Source: Chitinophagaceae bacterium (lineage in GTDB: Bacteria > Bacteroidota > Bacteroidia > Chitinophagales > Chitinophagaceae). From it: 62,292 nucleotides of DNA. The stretch is from the NCBI GenBank assembly GCA_947454155.1, contig CANGIT010000016.1, forward strand, positions 1 through 62,292. Reading direction: 5' to 3'. Below are positions 29,034-38,262 of this stretch, piece by piece. Each line of letters opens with the position of its first letter. The stretch's first letter is position 1. The position numbers and the translations under genes were made by a program. The notes below the pieces were generated by a model, which was not told where the DNA came from, did not search any database, and worked only from the letters and a program-made list of their open reading frames with translations.

Positions 29034-30719
29034 TTAAGGATGATTGATCAGGATCTTTTTGGTGATATGATTTTTTTCAGTTTGTATTTCCAGGAAATAG
29101 ATGCCTGGAGAAAACTTAGCCACATCTATAAATGTGTCATTCCCTTTAAAAACAGTTTGTCCCAATGCATTCATTAATTTAATTTCGTGAGAAGTTGACT
29201 GATCATGAAATTCCAAATGAATTACATTTTGAACAGGATTAGGATATACTGTTACAAATTCGGCATAGTTACTGTCTGCCACAGGAGGTATGGGTGGTTC
29301 TACGCAGGTTCCTAAGGTATAAGCAAATCCTATTTCGCGATTGTGGTGAAGGCCAGATAATGTATCAGCAGGAAGATAAGCCTTCACATAATCTACTTTA
29401 ACGCAGGATGGTGTAACCGTTACGCGGATATGCCCGGTACCATCAACAGTGTCTGACACATAAGCGTCCGCATTAGCGAGCATACCGATTTCATAAGTAG
29501 AATCGGCTGCCATGGGGCAAGCCTGATAAGTGATTCCATCCAGTTCTTCATGTGCAAAAACATGATCATGACCTTGAAAAAATATATTGACATGATTATC
29601 GATAAACAACTGATGAATGGGCTTTGTCCAACCTTCAGAAGCAGGTCTGTTGGCATCAAAAGTATATCCATTACCAATAGTGCCATTTACACGCTGATAA
29701 CCTCCCCATTCATTGGTGATAGCATTGGTTATGCCGCCTCTTCCCTCTCCTCTGACATGATGAGCGAAAACAAATTTATATTTCGCATTGCTATTTTCCA
29801 GCGTATTCTTCAACCACAGATACTGAGGAATACCAAGTGTCCAATCCCAACCTGTTGGTTTTGCTGAAGTGTCTGAACGACTATCATAACGATAAGGATC
29901 CAACACAACAAACAAAGCATCTCCCCAGGTCCAGGCATAATAGTTTTCAGGCCTGTCTACCCCATACAATTCAGAGGCATTATTACCGGAATAAAATGTA
30001 TTAGGAAAAGGATTGGGAAAATATTTTTTTCTTGACAACGTACCATTGATAGGCAAATTATTGGGTGGAGCAATAGGAAAATTGAAATGGTGTTTTCTTT
30101 CTCCTTCATGATTTCCCAATGCGATGAAGAATGGAACTGAATGGCAAATCTGTCCCAGAAAAGGCCTGTAATATTTGTGCAATGTATCCAGTTCGTCTGC
30201 CGTGATGGTATAAGTATGGTCGAGATAGCTGTGGTCATCGCCAAAAATATCGCCCAGCGACAACATGAAATCCGGATGATCGTTCAACTCGTTTTTCAAT
30301 GTCACATTGTACATGTTCGAAACGCCCTTTTTATCGTACAAATGCTCATCAGCTTCAATAGTAAAAGTAAAGCTGCTACCCGGAGCCCGCTGGGTCATAA
30401 AACTGTACTCATCAGAACTGATAAAATCAGCAGCGCCATTGGGCTTGTATTTGAGTCGATAATAATATCGGGTATTGGCATTTAACCCTGTAATATCTAC
30501 CTCGTCTGGCATATTCACCGTATTGTTCATTGTGGGTGTAGTACCAGAATAGCTACCCGACTGCGTACCATAAGTAAGATAAAACTGACCATTTTGAGCA
30601 AACATGATACTTGCCGTAATCGTATGATCGGTTGGTCTTCCTAAAATGATGGAGAAGGGTTGTGAGAATCCAGCAATAGATAATAAAATAAAAAATAATG
30701 ATAAGGATAAATTTCTCAT
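29034..30719 (-). CDS. Secreted calcineurin-like metallophosphoesterase B, paralogue of A
   Basis: 561 aa, with the same layout as the next gene: signal peptide (ends GFSQ), fibronectin-like N-terminal domain (NANTRYYYRLKY), a phosphoesterase core with EADEH, LGDIFGDD, GNHEGER, FAHHVRGEG and QGHDHVF, then a T9SS type A domain (YPNPVQNVIHLEF). In both paralogues the first metal block is A-D-x-H rather than the common D-x-H preceded by a hydrophobic run, a shared subfamily trait. The two probably arose by tandem duplication and then diverged. It lies 21 bp after the YHYH gene, inside the cassette-2 operon. Confidence 0.88.
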   Translation of the reverse strand: MRNLSLSLFFILLSIAGFSQPFSIILGRPTDHTITASIMFAQNGQFYLTYGTQSGSYSGTTPTMNNTVNMPDEVDITGLNANTRYYYRLKYKPNGAADFISSDEYSFMTQRAPGSSFTFTIEADEHLYDKKGVSNMYNVTLKNELNDHPDFMLSLGDIFGDDHSYLDHTYTITADELDTLHKYYRPFLGQICHSVPFFIALGNHEGERKHHFNFPIAPPNNLPINGTLSRKKYFPNPFPNTFYSGNNASELYGVDRPENYYAWTWGDALFVVLDPYRYDSRSDTSAKPTGWDWTLGIPQYLWLKNTLENSNAKYKFVFAHHVRGEGRGGITNAITNEWGGYQRVNGTIGNGYTFDANRPASEGWTKPIHQLFIDNHVNIFFQGHDHVFAHEELDGITYQACPMAADSTYEIGMLANADAYVSDTVDGTGHIRVTVTPSCVKVDYVKAYLPADTLSGLHHNREIGFAYTLGTCVEPPIPPVADSNYAEFVTVYPNPVQNVIHLEFHDQSTSHEIKLMNALGQTVFKGNDTFIDVAKFSPGIYFLEIQTEKNHITKKILINHP

Positions 30720-30740
30720 GAAGAAGGAAAATTTTAGATG

Positions 30741-32129
30741 TTAACGCTGGTAGGTTTGTGTAGAGACCACACCAGCAGTATCGGTAAGTTTATAAGTATA
30801 GAGATTGGTGGCATTCCATGAATATTCAACATATCCATATTTTGTTCCGATCTTATAAGTAAGCAGGTAATGATTGGCACTGGGCGAAGTAAAAGCGGTG
30901 ATTGCCGCACCACGTAACGGACTGGTGGCAGGCCTAACCGGATGTGCAAATGCCTGAGGAATGATTTGATTTTCAGGAGCCGTAGTAGTGGGATCCAGTA
31001 TCACTTTTCCTTTCATGGCACCTACTACATAAGGATAAGTGGCTGTACCATGATAATGATATACCCCATTGTTGTATATATGACCATGACAGGAATCCAA
31101 TGTTTGCATAGATGAACCATCAGGCTCATTGGTACCATACACAGCAAATCCATCCAAAGCAAATGCGATTGGCATCAATCCGGATGTACCCGACAAATGC
31201 ATAGGTGCAGCATGATAATGGTAATCATCGCCCTTGCCACAATGACCACCCCATTGATCGAGCTCACCAATCAAGTAGGAATCTTCACCTCTGTTGTTCA
31301 AGGCATTGAAAATAGGAATACCATTCACCGCTATGGCCACAGCACCACGCATCAGATTGGTTCTTGTACTCAATGGAGTAGTGGCATAAACAGGTTGCAA
31401 TGGAATTGACCAGCTGTTGGCACCGGTATATGTTTGCGGAATAGGCACCTGCTGTTGCCAGTTAGTAATACCAATCATCATGTTATGCTGAGGATATCCT
31501 CCTCCACTCACATGAAAATAGGCCGTATCCCACGAAGTGGAAATAGCTGGTTTATACGGCGTAAACGCCGAATCGATGAAAGAAGTTGATGTACGAGGAA
31601 TGGTGCCGTCACCTCCAATCACATTGGGTACAACATTGCTTTTTTTACAGGCTTCCAAAGATATCAGCAGCATTACTACTGAAGATAATGCCATGGCATA
31701 TTTGCGATAGGCGTATCCATCTGCAGACCATTTCTTATAAGCCCCCAACAAAAGACCAATGCCGCAAAGCAAAGTTGATAAAAACCATAACAACTGCATT
31801 TTGTCTATTGGAGATTTTTCAACAACAGCATTGTAATTAGACTTGCTGTTCATTTCATTTATCCTTCCCACTTCACTATCAACATATTTTTTATCTTCAG
31901 TGGCAAGTTCACTAATTTTCAACTTCCACATTTGACCGTTGATTCCCTCCGCAATAACAAACCCTGAGTTGGAAACCATATAATTTCCTATTACGGGTTG
32001 CCCGTTTTTTTCGATTTTCCAATGGTGCAATGATGATAAATCCGCCTGGCGATAATGACCACCTGGATGGGCAAATGCAACTTGACCTGCAAATAGCAAA
32101 ATCAAAAAAAGCTGAATTGAATATTTCAT
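30741..32129 (-). CDS. YHYH-domain protein with two internal membrane helices
   Basis: 462 aa. Signal peptide ends VAFA; the mature N-terminus is His-rich (HPGGHYRQADLSSLHHW) and is followed by a small domain resembling SHD1-like modules (WKLKISELATEDKKYV). Two hydrophobic helices at about residues 112-130 and 143-160 come next. The C-terminal domain has the YHYH signature twice (KGDDYHYHAAP and NGVYHYHGTA) plus CHGH, a cluster that looks able to bind metal. The family has no firmly known activity. Unlike its neighbours it lacks an obvious T9SS tail and looks membrane-anchored. It belongs to the cassette-2 operon, 19 bp after the DUF1566 gene. Confidence 0.8.
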   Translation of the reverse strand: MKYSIQLFLILLFAGQVAFAHPGGHYRQADLSSLHHWKIEKNGQPVIGNYMVSNSGFVIAEGINGQMWKLKISELATEDKKYVDSEVGRINEMNSKSNYNAVVEKSPIDKMQLLWFLSTLLCGIGLLLGAYKKWSADGYAYRKYAMALSSVVMLLISLEACKKSNVVPNVIGGDGTIPRTSTSFIDSAFTPYKPAISTSWDTAYFHVSGGGYPQHNMMIGITNWQQQVPIPQTYTGANSWSIPLQPVYATTPLSTRTNLMRGAVAIAVNGIPIFNALNNRGEDSYLIGELDQWGGHCGKGDDYHYHAAPMHLSGTSGLMPIAFALDGFAVYGTNEPDGSSMQTLDSCHGHIYNNGVYHYHGTATYPYVVGAMKGKVILDPTTTAPENQIIPQAFAHPVRPATSPLRGAAITAFTSPSANHYLLTYKIGTKYGYVEYSWNATNLYTYKLTDTAGVVSTQTYQR

Positions 32130-32148
32130 GTATTTTAAAATTTAAAGA

Positions 32149-33360
32149 TTATTGATGCTGTATCAATATTTTTTGATTGTAAACTGCAGTTGAAGTATTG
32201 ATGCTAATAAAATAAGTACCGGAAGGGATTGTACTAACATCGATAATATTTTGATTGGTAGTGGTCAATAGTTTTCGGCCACGTTCATCAAACAGACTCA
32301 TCTGCAATATTTGTGAATTGGAAGGTAGTCCGATTTTCAATTGTTGATCGCATGGATTGGGATAGACGGAAATATTGGCAAAAGCAGAATCTACATGAAC
32401 ATCAGGAGGCGTTACTGCTGTATAAGAACCATCTCCTCTTACCAGCAACACCATCAATTTGGAAGTCTTTTGGGCATATGTGGTGATGCCATAACGCGTG
32501 TCGAGATACCAGGCCCTTGTAGGTTGATTAGGCAGTGAAGTGGATGCCCAGAATTTTTGATTAATCCCCACATTAAAATATGTCAGAGGCAAAGACGGGG
32601 AAATTAATGTTTCATCATTGATGGATTGCAACTCTTTGATATTAGGCAACCTCCAATCGGATTGTCCGGCGAAACTGTAGGCCTCTGCTGCAATTAAAGC
32701 ATTTTCCCAATTTAAAGAATCCGTTAAGGGCAGTTTTGTCCAGGTTAAATGCGTAAGTGAGTCTCTGATGGTACCATCACCATTATCTTTAAAATGTACA
32801 GGAACCAATGCAGTAAATTGTCTGTCGCGTACTGCCCTAACATGAAAATGTTTGTTTCCGCCCATGCTGATGGTTTCTGTTTTGGGATGATTGCCCACGC
32901 CTCCTCCTGCATTTACCGCCCACACTTTTGACACATCATTACTTTGGCGCTGGCAACTCCACCAATATTCTGCCAGCGTTTTGGTGAAAACCGAAGTGTC
33001 CAATGCAGGATTGGTTTTGTCGTGATCTAAAATGCTGTACAATTCATGGCAGGTTGGCAAGCGCCAATTGGTAAACCCACCAAGTGTAAGTGTATCGCAG
33101 TAGAATTCCGCATTTTCTACAGTCATTTCTCCGCCATCCACTCTTTGCCACATCAACCCTGTCACCGTATCCGTGATGGTGCCATTTGCATTGTTGATGT
33201 ACCCAGGCTCGAAATAATGATAATCGGCATCTTCGCCCATAGTATTGGTATAACTGTTTTGCTGATGGGTGTCGGACAAGTGCTTCATGGTGCTCATTGT
33301 TGTTTGAGCATATACAGAGCTGCATAACAGACAAAAAAGTAAAATAATTTTATTGTTCAT
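32149..33360 (-). CDS. Secreted DUF1566 (Lcl-like) protein, two domains, T9SS tail
   Basis: 403 aa from the ATG at 33360; the frame is open upstream, but MNNKIILLFCLLCSSVYAQ is a clear signal peptide and the longer form would overlap the sensor gene. Two tandem DUF1566-type domains follow: GLMWQRVDGGEMTVENAEFY with NWRLPTCHELYSI and WWSCQRQ, then HLTWTKLPL with DWRLPNIKELQSI and FWASTSL. A T9SS type A domain ends the protein (YPNPCDQQLKIGL). The domain is known from the collagen-like Lcl adhesin of Legionella and many secreted proteins; binding rather than catalysis is likely. It comes 22 bp after the sensor gene in the cassette-2 operon. Confidence 0.85.
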   Translation of the reverse strand: MNNKIILLFCLLCSSVYAQTTMSTMKHLSDTHQQNSYTNTMGEDADYHYFEPGYINNANGTITDTVTGLMWQRVDGGEMTVENAEFYCDTLTLGGFTNWRLPTCHELYSILDHDKTNPALDTSVFTKTLAEYWWSCQRQSNDVSKVWAVNAGGGVGNHPKTETISMGGNKHFHVRAVRDRQFTALVPVHFKDNGDGTIRDSLTHLTWTKLPLTDSLNWENALIAAEAYSFAGQSDWRLPNIKELQSINDETLISPSLPLTYFNVGINQKFWASTSLPNQPTRAWYLDTRYGITTYAQKTSKLMVLLVRGDGSYTAVTPPDVHVDSAFANISVYPNPCDQQLKIGLPSNSQILQMSLFDERGRKLLTTTNQNIIDVSTIPSGTYFISINTSTAVYNQKILIQHQ

Positions 33361-33382
33361 AGATTCTATTATTGTATTGTGT

Positions 33383-33856
33383 TTATCTTCTCTTCCCTTC
33401 TCGCTTGAAATAATCCCTAATATCAAATACGATTTTTCTGAATTCAGCCCTTTGCGCTGGCGTGCAGATTTTTTTAAACGCATCAGCCTGCTCGGTTCTT
33501 AACATCTCTATTTCATACTGAAATTTTGAAATCTGATTTGCCATTCTTTTGATATTTACCGTATCCTTTTGTTCATTAAACATAAGCAAATTCAGCGTAT
33601 CTCTGAAAGGCCTAGTATGCAAATCAATCTCCTCTTCCCTTTTTAAAAAATCATTTCTTATGATCATCATTTGATGCAATTGATCATCACTCAAATCTAA
33701 CTTCTCCTTCAGCAACGCTCCTGCTCCTTTCATTTTTGCAGATTCGTTCCCCTCTCTTCTTTTTGAATTCATATTCATCCAAAATAAACCTACTTACAAT
33801 AGATTGACAATTATCATCAAAACAACGGCAATAAGTAACAATTTTGTCTTTTTCAT
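33383..33856 (-). pseudogene. Spy/CnrX-like periplasmic sensor, cassette 2, interrupted by an in-frame TAA
   Basis: Read from the ATG at 33856, the frame gives MKKTKLLLIAVVLMIIVNLL, then TAA (33796-33794), then continues VGLFWMNMNSKRREG to the end at 33383. The intact paralogue at 38263-38715 starts MNKVKLLVVVSTGLLLANVI, so the piece before the stop is clearly its membrane anchor. The remaining 131-aa open frame can start at the ATG at 33778 but would then lack an export signal. Helical motifs LDLSDDQL and ICTPAQRAEF are LTxxQ/heavy-metal-sensor hallmarks. Options are a nonsense mutation, stop readthrough, or a sequencing error. If real, the sensor would be cytoplasmic or lost. Downstream genes remain intact. 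Confidence 0.75.
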
Positions 33857-33866
33857 TTTATCACTA

Positions 33867-34148
33867 TTAATGCCGGGAAATTAAAAAATTGGAATTAATT
33901 TCTTCGAATGAGTTCAACTCGTGAGAACTGTGATGTGCAGCGGGAATAAAAATATAAGCAGCTATCGAAAATAAATTAATCGTAAGTAAAATAACAAAAA
34001 GCATCAGCAATTTCCGCTGTTCTGGCTCTTCAGCTTTCTGTTGTTTATTTTTACTAATTTCAATCAATAATTTTGTTTGCCAATCCGCAGAAGGCTTTAT
34101 CGATTGCAAAGTTTCGAATAATACAAGGGGGTTATCGGGGGTTTCCAT
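33867..34148 (-). CDS. Small single-TM protein, putative anti-sigma factor, cassette 2
   Basis: 93 aa. A cytoplasmic N-terminal part (LFETLQSIKPSADWQ, then KLLIEISKNKQQ) precedes one membrane helix at about 46-70 (LLMLFVILLTINLFSIAAYI) and a short outer tail. Size, topology and position between an ECF sigma gene (38 bp upstream) and a Spy/CnrX-like sensor (10 bp downstream) match a CnrY-type anti-sigma factor. It resembles the 96-aa protein of cassette 1 in layout. Function is inferred from context; no named domain is certain. Confidence 0.7.
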   Translation of the reverse strand: METPDNPLVLFETLQSIKPSADWQTKLLIEISKNKQQKAEEPEQRKLLMLFVILLTINLFSIAAYIFIPAAHHSSHELNSFEEINSNFLISRH

Positions 34149-34186
34149 GACAGTATATTAGAATACCTTTTAAATAATTTCTTTCG

Positions 34187-34738
34187 TCATTTATTGCTTT
34201 TCTTCTTCAAGTGCTGTTTTCCCCTAAAAATCAGGGCATCTACAGAAGGCACGGAAGTATTCATAATATCCGCTATTTCTTGTATAGAGTACCCCTCTAT
34301 TTTACTTAAGTTCAAGGCTATGCGCTGATTTTCAGGCAGTTTATCGAGCGCTTTCATCAAACTGTTCCATCCTTCTTTGTCTTCCATCTGTTCATCGGGT
34401 CTGATTTTCGCATCCAGCCAATCTGCCACCTGATCCGGCAAAAGACGCTTCCCTATTGCGATGAATCTTTTTTTTCTGTTTCTTTTTTTAAGCTCATCCA
34501 AACATTTACTGACAGTTACTCTGTATATCCAGGTACTCAATTTGGACTCCTGTTTAAATCTCGGTATTGATTGAAATATTTCAATAAAAATCAATTGCGC
34601 AACATCTTCAGCATCTTGCTGGTTTAAAAAAAAACGAAAACAGATGTTGATAACTTTCAAATTATATTCATCAACCAGCCTTTTGAAAGCCTGTTCATCA
34701 CCTTTTTTCAACAATTCAATAAAACTGCTCTGTTCCAA
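34187..34738 (-). CDS. ECF-type RNA polymerase sigma factor, cassette 2
   Basis: 183 aa. Region 2: FKRLVDEYNLKVINICFRF and QDAEDVAQLIFIEIFQSIP, then STWIYRVTVSKCLDELKKR. Region 4: LPENQRIALNLSKIEGYS and IQEIADIMNTSVPSVDALIF. The start appears to be TTG (34738-34736): no in-frame ATG is nearby, and the protein aligns with ECF factors from its first residues. It is the first gene of a seven-gene run on one strand, 91 bp after the redoxin stop. It probably directs this operon once released by the adjacent anti-sigma protein. Confidence 0.92.
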   Translation of the reverse strand: MEQSSFIELLKKGDEQAFKRLVDEYNLKVINICFRFFLNQQDAEDVAQLIFIEIFQSIPRFKQESKLSTWIYRVTVSKCLDELKKRNRKKRFIAIGKRLLPDQVADWLDAKIRPDEQMEDKEGWNSLMKALDKLPENQRIALNLSKIEGYSIQEIADIMNTSVPSVDALIFRGKQHLKKKSNK

Positions 34739-34829
34739 ATGACTACAAATTTTTATTTGAAGTCACACTGACCTTTTCTTATCGAATTGGTTTAATTTAA
34801 CTGAAAATAAATGAGATAGGATCAAAACC

Positions 34830-35456
34830 TTATGGCAATTTCCTGTAAAAAATCCTGCAACCAAATGAGGGCGTTTCAGGCGTTGACACTTCTTTCCCTT
34901 CCAACAGTTGAGCAACAGCGTTGGCGATATATGGAATGGCTTTTCGTGGGTTTTCGCCATTATCGTCTATGGCTCCGGAATAACGTATCTGGTATTTTCC
35001 GTTTTTTGTTTTCCAAATTACAAATGCCTGCGGTGTATGTTGGGCTCCAAATAATTTACCTACCATTTGAGTGGCATCTTGCAAATAGGGAAACTTGTAT
35101 TTTTCCTGCTTTGCCTTTTCCTGCATATGAGTAAATGTCTCCGCTTCATATTGAACGGAATCCATCGCGTTGATGGCCAGCACCGGCACTCCTTTCTCTG
35201 CAAATTGCCCATGTAATCCATTCAAACGCTTGGTATACAATTTGGCAAAAGGACAATGGTTGCAGGTAAATACAATGATAAACCCCTTTGCATCGGCATA
35301 ATCATGCAAGGCAACAAATTGGCCATTGGTTTTTCGTAAACTGAAATCATTTACTTCCTTACCGATGACCGAACTATTTTGCGCAGTCAAACTGCTGAAA
35401 TTGATCAACAGCAGTAAAAGCAAAAGCCCTATTCTTTGCATCATACCTTTAAACAT
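34830..35456 (-). CDS. Exported thioredoxin-fold redoxin (AhpC/TSA-like)
   Basis: 208 aa from the ATG at 35456; an ATG at 35444 would also serve. Signal peptide ends LTAQ. VGIGKEVNDF-like entry (here VIGKEVNDFSLRKTNG) leads to the thioredoxin fold with FTCNHCPFAK, a CxxC pair in the position of the active site, then FPYLQDATQ, HTPQAFVI with the cis-Pro, and GENPRKAIPYIANAV. It resembles the small redoxin family found near secreted oxidases. It starts 10 bp after the multicopper oxidase gene ends, so the two are co-transcribed; a role in envelope redox or copper-thiol chemistry is plausible but inferred. Confidence 0.85.
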   Translation of the reverse strand: MFKGMMQRIGLLLLLLLINFSSLTAQNSSVIGKEVNDFSLRKTNGQFVALHDYADAKGFIIVFTCNHCPFAKLYTKRLNGLHGQFAEKGVPVLAINAMDSVQYEAETFTHMQEKAKQEKYKFPYLQDATQMVGKLFGAQHTPQAFVIWKTKNGKYQIRYSGAIDDNGENPRKAIPYIANAVAQLLEGKEVSTPETPSFGCRIFYRKLP

Positions 35457-35466
35457 AGCACAGCAT

Positions 35467-38112
35467 TTAGCCTTTCACGAACTTCTTCGATAATTTCTGT
35501 TTGAAATAGGCATCCATCACTCTGATGAAATAGGTGCCTTTGGGTAAACCGCTTACATCAATCCCTCTGCTCACATCAGGCTGAGGCAGCATCATCAGGG
35601 TTCGGCCCAATGCATCATATATCCAAACGTAATAAACTACAGTATTTGATGGTGTAAAACTGAGATGAAGAATATCTTTTACAGGATTGGGATGGATGGT
35701 GTAATCAAATGATGTGGATGCATTGTTCACCGGCAATGAAAAGCTGCAGGTTTGACCAGCAAAGTTGATCGAAAAACTGGCAAACCCTGTTGAAGTGGGT
35801 GTACCGGTAATGGCAAAAATGAAATTGCCGTTGCCATTCGACAAGGTACCGGGCTGCAATTGCGCATTCAAACCTATGACACCAGAAGAGGCTTGCAATG
35901 GACCCGGGAATGGATAAGGAGCTCCATTACCACCTGTATAAGGCACGCTGGCGGTGGAGGCATAATAGCTGTTCAGCGTTGCTGGCGTACCAAATAGAGT
36001 CTCGGCACAATTTATACTAGTCACAGTAGGAAACTGCGGCTGATTATTATTGATGGTCAATGACAAGTTGCAATTTCTGCCTCCGAAATTGATGGAAAAA
36101 TTGGCTACGCCCACACTGGCTGGCGTACCTGTAATGTTAAAGACCAAATTGCCATTGCCATTACTCAATGTCCCGGCCTGTAAAATGGCGGTTAGTCCAG
36201 TTACGCCTACCGAAGATATTGGATTGCCTGTTGGATAAGCCAATCCGTTTCCTCCTGTGTAGGGCAAATTGGCAGTTGCATTAAACGGCGTATTGACCAC
36301 CGCAGTGGCGGAATAACTGACAGTAGCACAATCGAGAGACAAAACTGCGGGAATGGTAGGCTGACTATTAATCACCTGCAAATTGACGATACAATTTTGC
36401 CCGCCAAAACTGATGGCAAAACTCGCTACACCAATAGATGTCGGCGTGCCGCTTATGGTAAAACTTAAATTTCCAGCCCCATTGGCCAAAGTGCCGGATT
36501 GTAAGGTAGCCGTAAGTCCGGTTACACCCGTTGAAGCGATAGCCGTACCGGCATTATAGGCAACTGCATTACCGCCAATGTAAGGCACTGTTGCAGTTCC
36601 GTTATAAGCCACATTCACAATGGCATTAGAGTTGAAGGAAGTTGCGGCACAATTGAGTGCGGCTATAGTTGGCGATACCGCTCCATTCGTTACTACAAAC
36701 TGTCCCATCATTCCTCCATCTTCATGATTTGAAAAATGACAATGGTACATGAATGGATGTACAGCATCGGCATAGTCTTCAAACTTGGCCACAAAAGTCA
36801 CGCTTTCACTACGAGGCACATACATCACATCTTTCCAGCCTGATTCATGAGCACCTACAGCTGCGGCGGAGCCATTGCGCGCCACTATCTTAAACTGTAC
36901 ATCATGAATGTGAAAAGTATGGCCAAATACATTATTGTTAGTAACTGTCCAGCTTTCAATGGCATTAAGATTCACAGTTTTGTTAATTACCGATAAAGCA
37001 AATGGAGTGTTGTCAAATATGAAAGGAATGTTTGTGCCCGGATTCCCTCCGGTGATGGCCAGGCTTCTGTTCACCGTTGCCTGTCCAGCCGTCCAATAAA
37101 CATTACTGACCAATGATGCCGGCATATTAGTAATCGGATTGGCCGTGGTGGCTGCTACATTGATATGTAAAACAGTAAAATCTATATTGTTCAACAAACT
37201 CCCAAACTGCCCGTTGGTGGCGGGTTCTCCACCAGGGAAACCAAAAGCCTGGTTGGAATTGAAAGCTTTCAGGTCAATAGACGAACCCACAGCATCATTG
37301 CCAAGATTCACCATGATTTCAATCCGCTCTCCTACCAGCAACTTCACACGGGTAACGGCAACAGGTGCATCAAGTAAACCACCGTCGTTGGCGATGATGT
37401 AGAATGTTCTGTTGTCGGCAAAACCAAGATCGTAACCTCTTTCAACTTCAGCATTCAACAAACGAAGACGTACATATTGTTTGGGCAATGAAACTTGCGC
37501 GTTTGGTGTGCCGTTAGTCAGCATATAATCGCCATAGGCTGTATTGTTTACCACAAATTGGTTGGCAGCGTCATACCTTCTGCTGGTCAGCATCAGTGGA
37601 ATATCATCCACACCATAATTGCGCGGCAAAGCCAGTGCTGATTCTTGAGGATCTCTTACAATAATAAAACCTCCAATTCCTTTGGTAAGATGATCCAAAG
37701 TCATTTCATGGAGATGGGGATGATACCAGTAAGTTGCCGCATTGTTGGTCACTTTCCAAAAAGGTTGCCAAAGTGCTCCTGGTGGTATAACCTGATGAGG
37801 GCCTCCATCCATTACGGCAGGAAGATGCATACCGTGCCAATGCAAGGTGGTAGAATCATTCAAAAGATTGCGCACATTCATGTGTACAGTATCGCCCTGA
37901 TTGAAAAACAAAGTGGGTCCCCAGAATTTAGTGTTGATACCTCCAGTGATAGTTTGCTGTCCGGGCCTCAACTGAGCAAAAGTATCTTTGATGGTCAAAT
38001 TGAAATTTCTCCCGGAAATGGTATCGGGCACCCAGAGATTGTTGTACTGAGCAAAGCAGGATGCGCTGATTACGATGGTAAAAAACAGCGTCAAAAATTT
38101 TTGTCTGATCAT
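35467..38112 (-). CDS. Secreted multicopper oxidase with three Ig-like repeats and T9SS tail
   Basis: 881 aa. Signal peptide ends SCFAQ (22). All four copper-binding blocks are present: HWHG (91-94), YHPHLH (130-135), HTFHIHD (about 400) and YHCHFSNHEDGGMMG (about 455-469, with Met as the likely type-1 axial ligand). Three repeats of about 95 aa follow (LNCAATSFNSNA..., FGGQNCIVNL and variants), then a T9SS type A domain (HPNPVKDILHLSF). It should oxidise metal ions or phenolics at the cell surface with O2. The oxidase lies 150 bp downstream of a metal-sensor-like sigma cassette, which suggests Cu/metal-responsive expression (inference). Confidence 0.93.
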   Translation of the reverse strand: MIRQKFLTLFFTIVISASCFAQYNNLWVPDTISGRNFNLTIKDTFAQLRPGQQTITGGINTKFWGPTLFFNQGDTVHMNVRNLLNDSTTLHWHGMHLPAVMDGGPHQVIPPGALWQPFWKVTNNAATYWYHPHLHEMTLDHLTKGIGGFIIVRDPQESALALPRNYGVDDIPLMLTSRRYDAANQFVVNNTAYGDYMLTNGTPNAQVSLPKQYVRLRLLNAEVERGYDLGFADNRTFYIIANDGGLLDAPVAVTRVKLLVGERIEIMVNLGNDAVGSSIDLKAFNSNQAFGFPGGEPATNGQFGSLLNNIDFTVLHINVAATTANPITNMPASLVSNVYWTAGQATVNRSLAITGGNPGTNIPFIFDNTPFALSVINKTVNLNAIESWTVTNNNVFGHTFHIHDVQFKIVARNGSAAAVGAHESGWKDVMYVPRSESVTFVAKFEDYADAVHPFMYHCHFSNHEDGGMMGQFVVTNGAVSPTIAALNCAATSFNSNAIVNVAYNGTATVPYIGGNAVAYNAGTAIASTGVTGLTATLQSGTLANGAGNLSFTISGTPTSIGVASFAISFGGQNCIVNLQVINSQPTIPAVLSLDCATVSYSATAVVNTPFNATANLPYTGGNGLAYPTGNPISSVGVTGLTAILQAGTLSNGNGNLVFNITGTPASVGVANFSINFGGRNCNLSLTINNNQPQFPTVTSINCAETLFGTPATLNSYYASTASVPYTGGNGAPYPFPGPLQASSGVIGLNAQLQPGTLSNGNGNFIFAITGTPTSTGFASFSINFAGQTCSFSLPVNNASTSFDYTIHPNPVKDILHLSFTPSNTVVYYVWIYDALGRTLMMLPQPDVSRGIDVSGLPKGTYFIRVMDAYFKQKLSKKFVKG

Positions 38113-38206
38113 AATGTTATTGTTGTTCCAGATGTTTCATTCCTGCCTAAAGACAGGGGGTTTAAGAGGATCCAAAAGTTTCGGATGTTCAAATAAAATA
38201 ATATAC

Positions 38207-38233
38207 TTATTAAACTTATTAAACCTATTAAAC
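38207..38233. repeat. Three 9-bp tandem repeats upstream of the multicopper oxidase
   Basis: TTATTAAAC, TTATTAAAC and CTATTAAAC follow each other directly, with a degenerate fourth unit (TTTTGAACC). They lie in the 150-bp gap between the sensor stop and the oxidase start. They could hold activator sites or be simple AT-rich slippage. Confidence 0.7.
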
Positions 38234-38262
38234 TTTTGAACCTTGAACTTATCGCCACTACA

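Noticed and set aside
33361..33483. Extended start for the DUF1566 protein
   Set aside because: It would overlap the sensor gene and place a clear signal peptide 41 residues inside the protein.
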